Shown in pieces: positions 62,339 to 64,000 of a stretch of 64,000 bases of DNA. The notes beneath the pieces are model-generated. The model saw only the letters and a program-made list of their open reading frames with translations, searched no databases and was not told the DNA's origin. Both the position numbers and the translations under genes were made by a program. Position 1 is the first letter of the stretch, and the number at the start of each line of letters is the position of its first letter. Source of the DNA: Bacilliculturomica massiliensis (lineage in GTDB: Bacteria > Bacillota > Clostridia > Peptostreptococcales > Anaerovoracaceae); contig NZ_LR027603.1 of assembly GCF_900605495.1 (NCBI RefSeq), positions 1,799,997 through 1,863,996 on the forward strand, written 5' to 3'.

Positions 62339-63350
62339 TTATTTTACATATGTATAATCATCTAACAGCCATTCTTCCTCGATTCTAACAACAGCTATTT
62401 TATCTCCATTTTCATCTGGTGTACCATAGTAGAAAATTTGCCAGTAATCATTCCATCTCGAAATTTTTGCAGGAAATGCGATCTCTTCATCTTGTAAATC
62501 AATGCGTAATACATTGCGTATTGATTCATCTTCTATACTAATTATCACCAATAGCGGTTCTGTTTTTTGGCCCAACGATACTGCCGCTATTCCGATGGTA
62601 TTTTCGTTTATAAAAAATACTGTTTCACTGTTTTTCTCCAGCTTCAAGCCGTTCAGGATATCAGTAACATTAATTTTTTTATCACCTTCCTCAAATTCAT
62701 ATCTAAACAAAACCACATATGAAATTCTATTGCTTGCGTTGATACCGCCTGCTATCATATAATTGTGGTATATACCACCGCTATAAAAAAGACAGTCATC
62801 AAGATATATTTTTATCGGCGTTTGTTAGTCGTCTCCCTCAGTACCCACTAGCAAGGTTGTTTTACCACTATTTGATGTAAAGTAACAGTTAAAGTCCCCC
62901 AATTCCCAGACTGCAAACATAACTAATTAAATCGGAATCCGGATTTACTGAATTAAGAACAGCATAATCGCACACTTCGCCTCCAGCCAATGCCGCGACT
63001 TTATATGGGACATTCACTCTTTGAATTTCTGATAGTTCTTCATCAATCCATATGAGAAAATTTTGGTCTTCCAGATCGTTCGCTCCTGCTAGAATCTGCT
63101 TTTCTGAGCTGCCATATAATATACAGTTGATCTGAAAATCAAATTCTTTCTTTTTTATCTCACCTGTATCAGTATTTATCCGTTTTACAACACTTTTCTG
63201 TGGCACCACAAATGTATCATAATCATCGCCTCTATATATTTTAGTATATTCCGGCGAGATTATTGTAAAGTCATGATCGCCGCTTGCCACACAGGCGCTG
63301 AAGAGAAAAAGTTGAAGAACCAGTACTACCAAAAACTTATAAATTTTCAT
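62339..63350 (-). pseudogene. Broken lipoprotein gene
   Basis: The 5' part (62889-63350) encodes a lipoprotein signal (FLVVLVLQLFLFSAC) and ~130 mature residues. The frame then shifts: with one base gained or lost at the C-run 62896-62900 the reading continues as DFNCYFTSNSGKTTLLVGTEGDD, meets an in-frame TAA at 62825-62827, and continues as YSGGIYHNYMIAGGINA into the open frame ending at 62339. So two lesions break a ~335-codon gene resembling the lipoprotein at 60452-61480. A sequencing error at the C-run is possible, but not for the TAA. Confidence 0.75.
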
Positions 63351-63583
63351 TTCAAATTATCCCCCTCGCCTGTAATATAAAATATCAAGTCCGGCAAAAT
63401 TATGGAATTACAAAAAATGTGTCGGGGGGGGATAATTATCCCTTCCCTCACATCGCCAAAAAAGAAAGCCGTCAGCGGATCTGTCCGCCGTATGTACTGG
63501 ATTTAGTCTGTAAAAGTTGTCATTGACTCAATGTCTGACTTATTTGAAATGAACAGCTCATCGTAGCCTACGTTTTATTCTCC

Positions 63584-63991
63584 TCATCTCCCCGTAAACG
63601 GCATATATTCTTTTAATAATTTTTTATCACCCTTGATTTCCTCATATTTTTCTAAATCCCCAGAAGTCGTGATTCGATCGAACAAAAGATCTCTGCATAT
63701 CCTGACAAAATCAAACTCCAGACGATCCTCTGACACATTCATAATTTTATTTATCTGATCTTCATTCAAATTAACATCTTTAAATTTCAAAACATTTCCG
63801 TCTATGCTTATTTGATTGAATCCGGATATATCTTTTCCCATATAACGATCCGCTATTAGTCTAAGCTCAATCAATCTTCCAATTTCATTTTTATGAATAG
63901 TAAGCGCCGATAATATTTCTTCCTCATCTGCAAATAATGAGCTTTGCATTTCATTATCTACTATTTTGTAAAGTTCCATAATCCCACGCAT
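63584..63991 (-). CDS. Hypothetical protein, possible Rhs-toxin immunity protein
   Basis: A 135-residue soluble, acidic protein (131 if the ATG at 63979 is used) with no signal peptide or membrane segment. A+T-rich codon use, ELYKIVDNEMQSSLF at the start and a mostly helical pattern. Size, composition and position at the head of a Rhs remnant array resemble immunity proteins of polymorphic toxins, but no family is recognised. The window ends 9 bp past the longer start, so its upstream neighbour and binding site are cut off. The gap 63351-63583 has no supported feature. Confidence 0.5.
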   Translation of the reverse strand: MRGIMELYKIVDNEMQSSLFADEEEILSALTIHKNEIGRLIELRLIADRYMGKDISGFNQISIDGNVLKFKDVNLNEDQINKIMNVSEDRLEFDFVRICRDLLFDRITTSGDLEKYEEIKGDKKLLKEYMPFTGR

Positions 63992-64000
63992 ATAGGTCTC

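Overview
The window looks like chromosome of an anaerobic, amino-acid-fermenting member of the Clostridia (Bacillota). Supporting features are strong AGGAGG-type ribosome binding sites, SLH-domain and GLUG-repeat surface proteins, cobalamin riboswitches, a ferredoxin-dependent 2-oxoacid oxidoreductase with butyrate kinase and a PduL-type phosphotransacylase, a sigma-54 activator next to an amino-acid racemase, and LytTR/TetR/AraC regulators. Most of the window is GC-rich; the last ~5.5 kb (58.5-64 kb) is clearly richer in A+T and holds broken Rhs genes. Genus cannot be fixed from the sequence. No rRNA, tRNA, CRISPR array or intact insertion sequence was seen. Most genes lie on the minus strand.

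Layout. 0.3-6.2 kb: an amidinotransferase/dimethylargininase-type hydrolase and an NhaC-type antiporter behind a near-perfect sigma-54 promoter, with a racemase plus sigma-54 activator operon beside it. 6.3-6.9 kb: a divergent pair of small genes, one a ribbon-helix-helix protein. 7.0-16.6 kb: a D-aminoacylase, a complete Dpp/Opp-type peptide ABC transporter, a serine beta-lactamase-fold hydrolase and an AraC regulator, probably a peptide (perhaps D-residue) scavenging locus. 17-29.5 kb: two cobalamin-riboswitch transcription units. One encodes a ~2,900-residue GLUG-repeat surface protein and an SLH/DUF4430 wall protein; the other a DUF2292-like small protein, an ExbB/TolQ-like channel and a DUF2149 protein. 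29.8-31.9 kb: a nitrilase-family amidase with EutH. 32.4-37.7 kb: a helicase, a BrxD-like ATPase and a TerB_N/TerB_C protein, probably a defence-type module. 37.8-45.4 kb: an AraC-GNAT fusion, then two membrane-fusion proteins and two ABC exporters, with a divergent TetR gene and its likely operator. 45.7-47.8 kb: an orphan LytTR regulator and a mostly non-coding stretch. 47.9-58.2 kb: an amino-acid oxidation cassette (aminotransferase, 2-oxoacid oxidoreductase, PduL, butyrate kinase), an SLC13-type transporter, a GntR regulator and an APC amino-acid permease, linked by shared ATAATGCAT-type operator sites. 58.5-64 kb: lipoproteins interleaved with degraded Rhs fragments.

The best candidate for an undescribed system is the cobalamin-controlled surface/motor locus at 17-29.5 kb: two tandem riboswitches on one strand place an ExbB/DUF2149 inner-membrane pair, a giant surface protein and an SLH-anchored DUF4430 protein under the same vitamin. 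A second unusual signal is a 45-bp two-hairpin element. One copy sits inside the variable arm of the first riboswitch, and a structurally matching copy of the same length serves as the terminator of the AraC gene.
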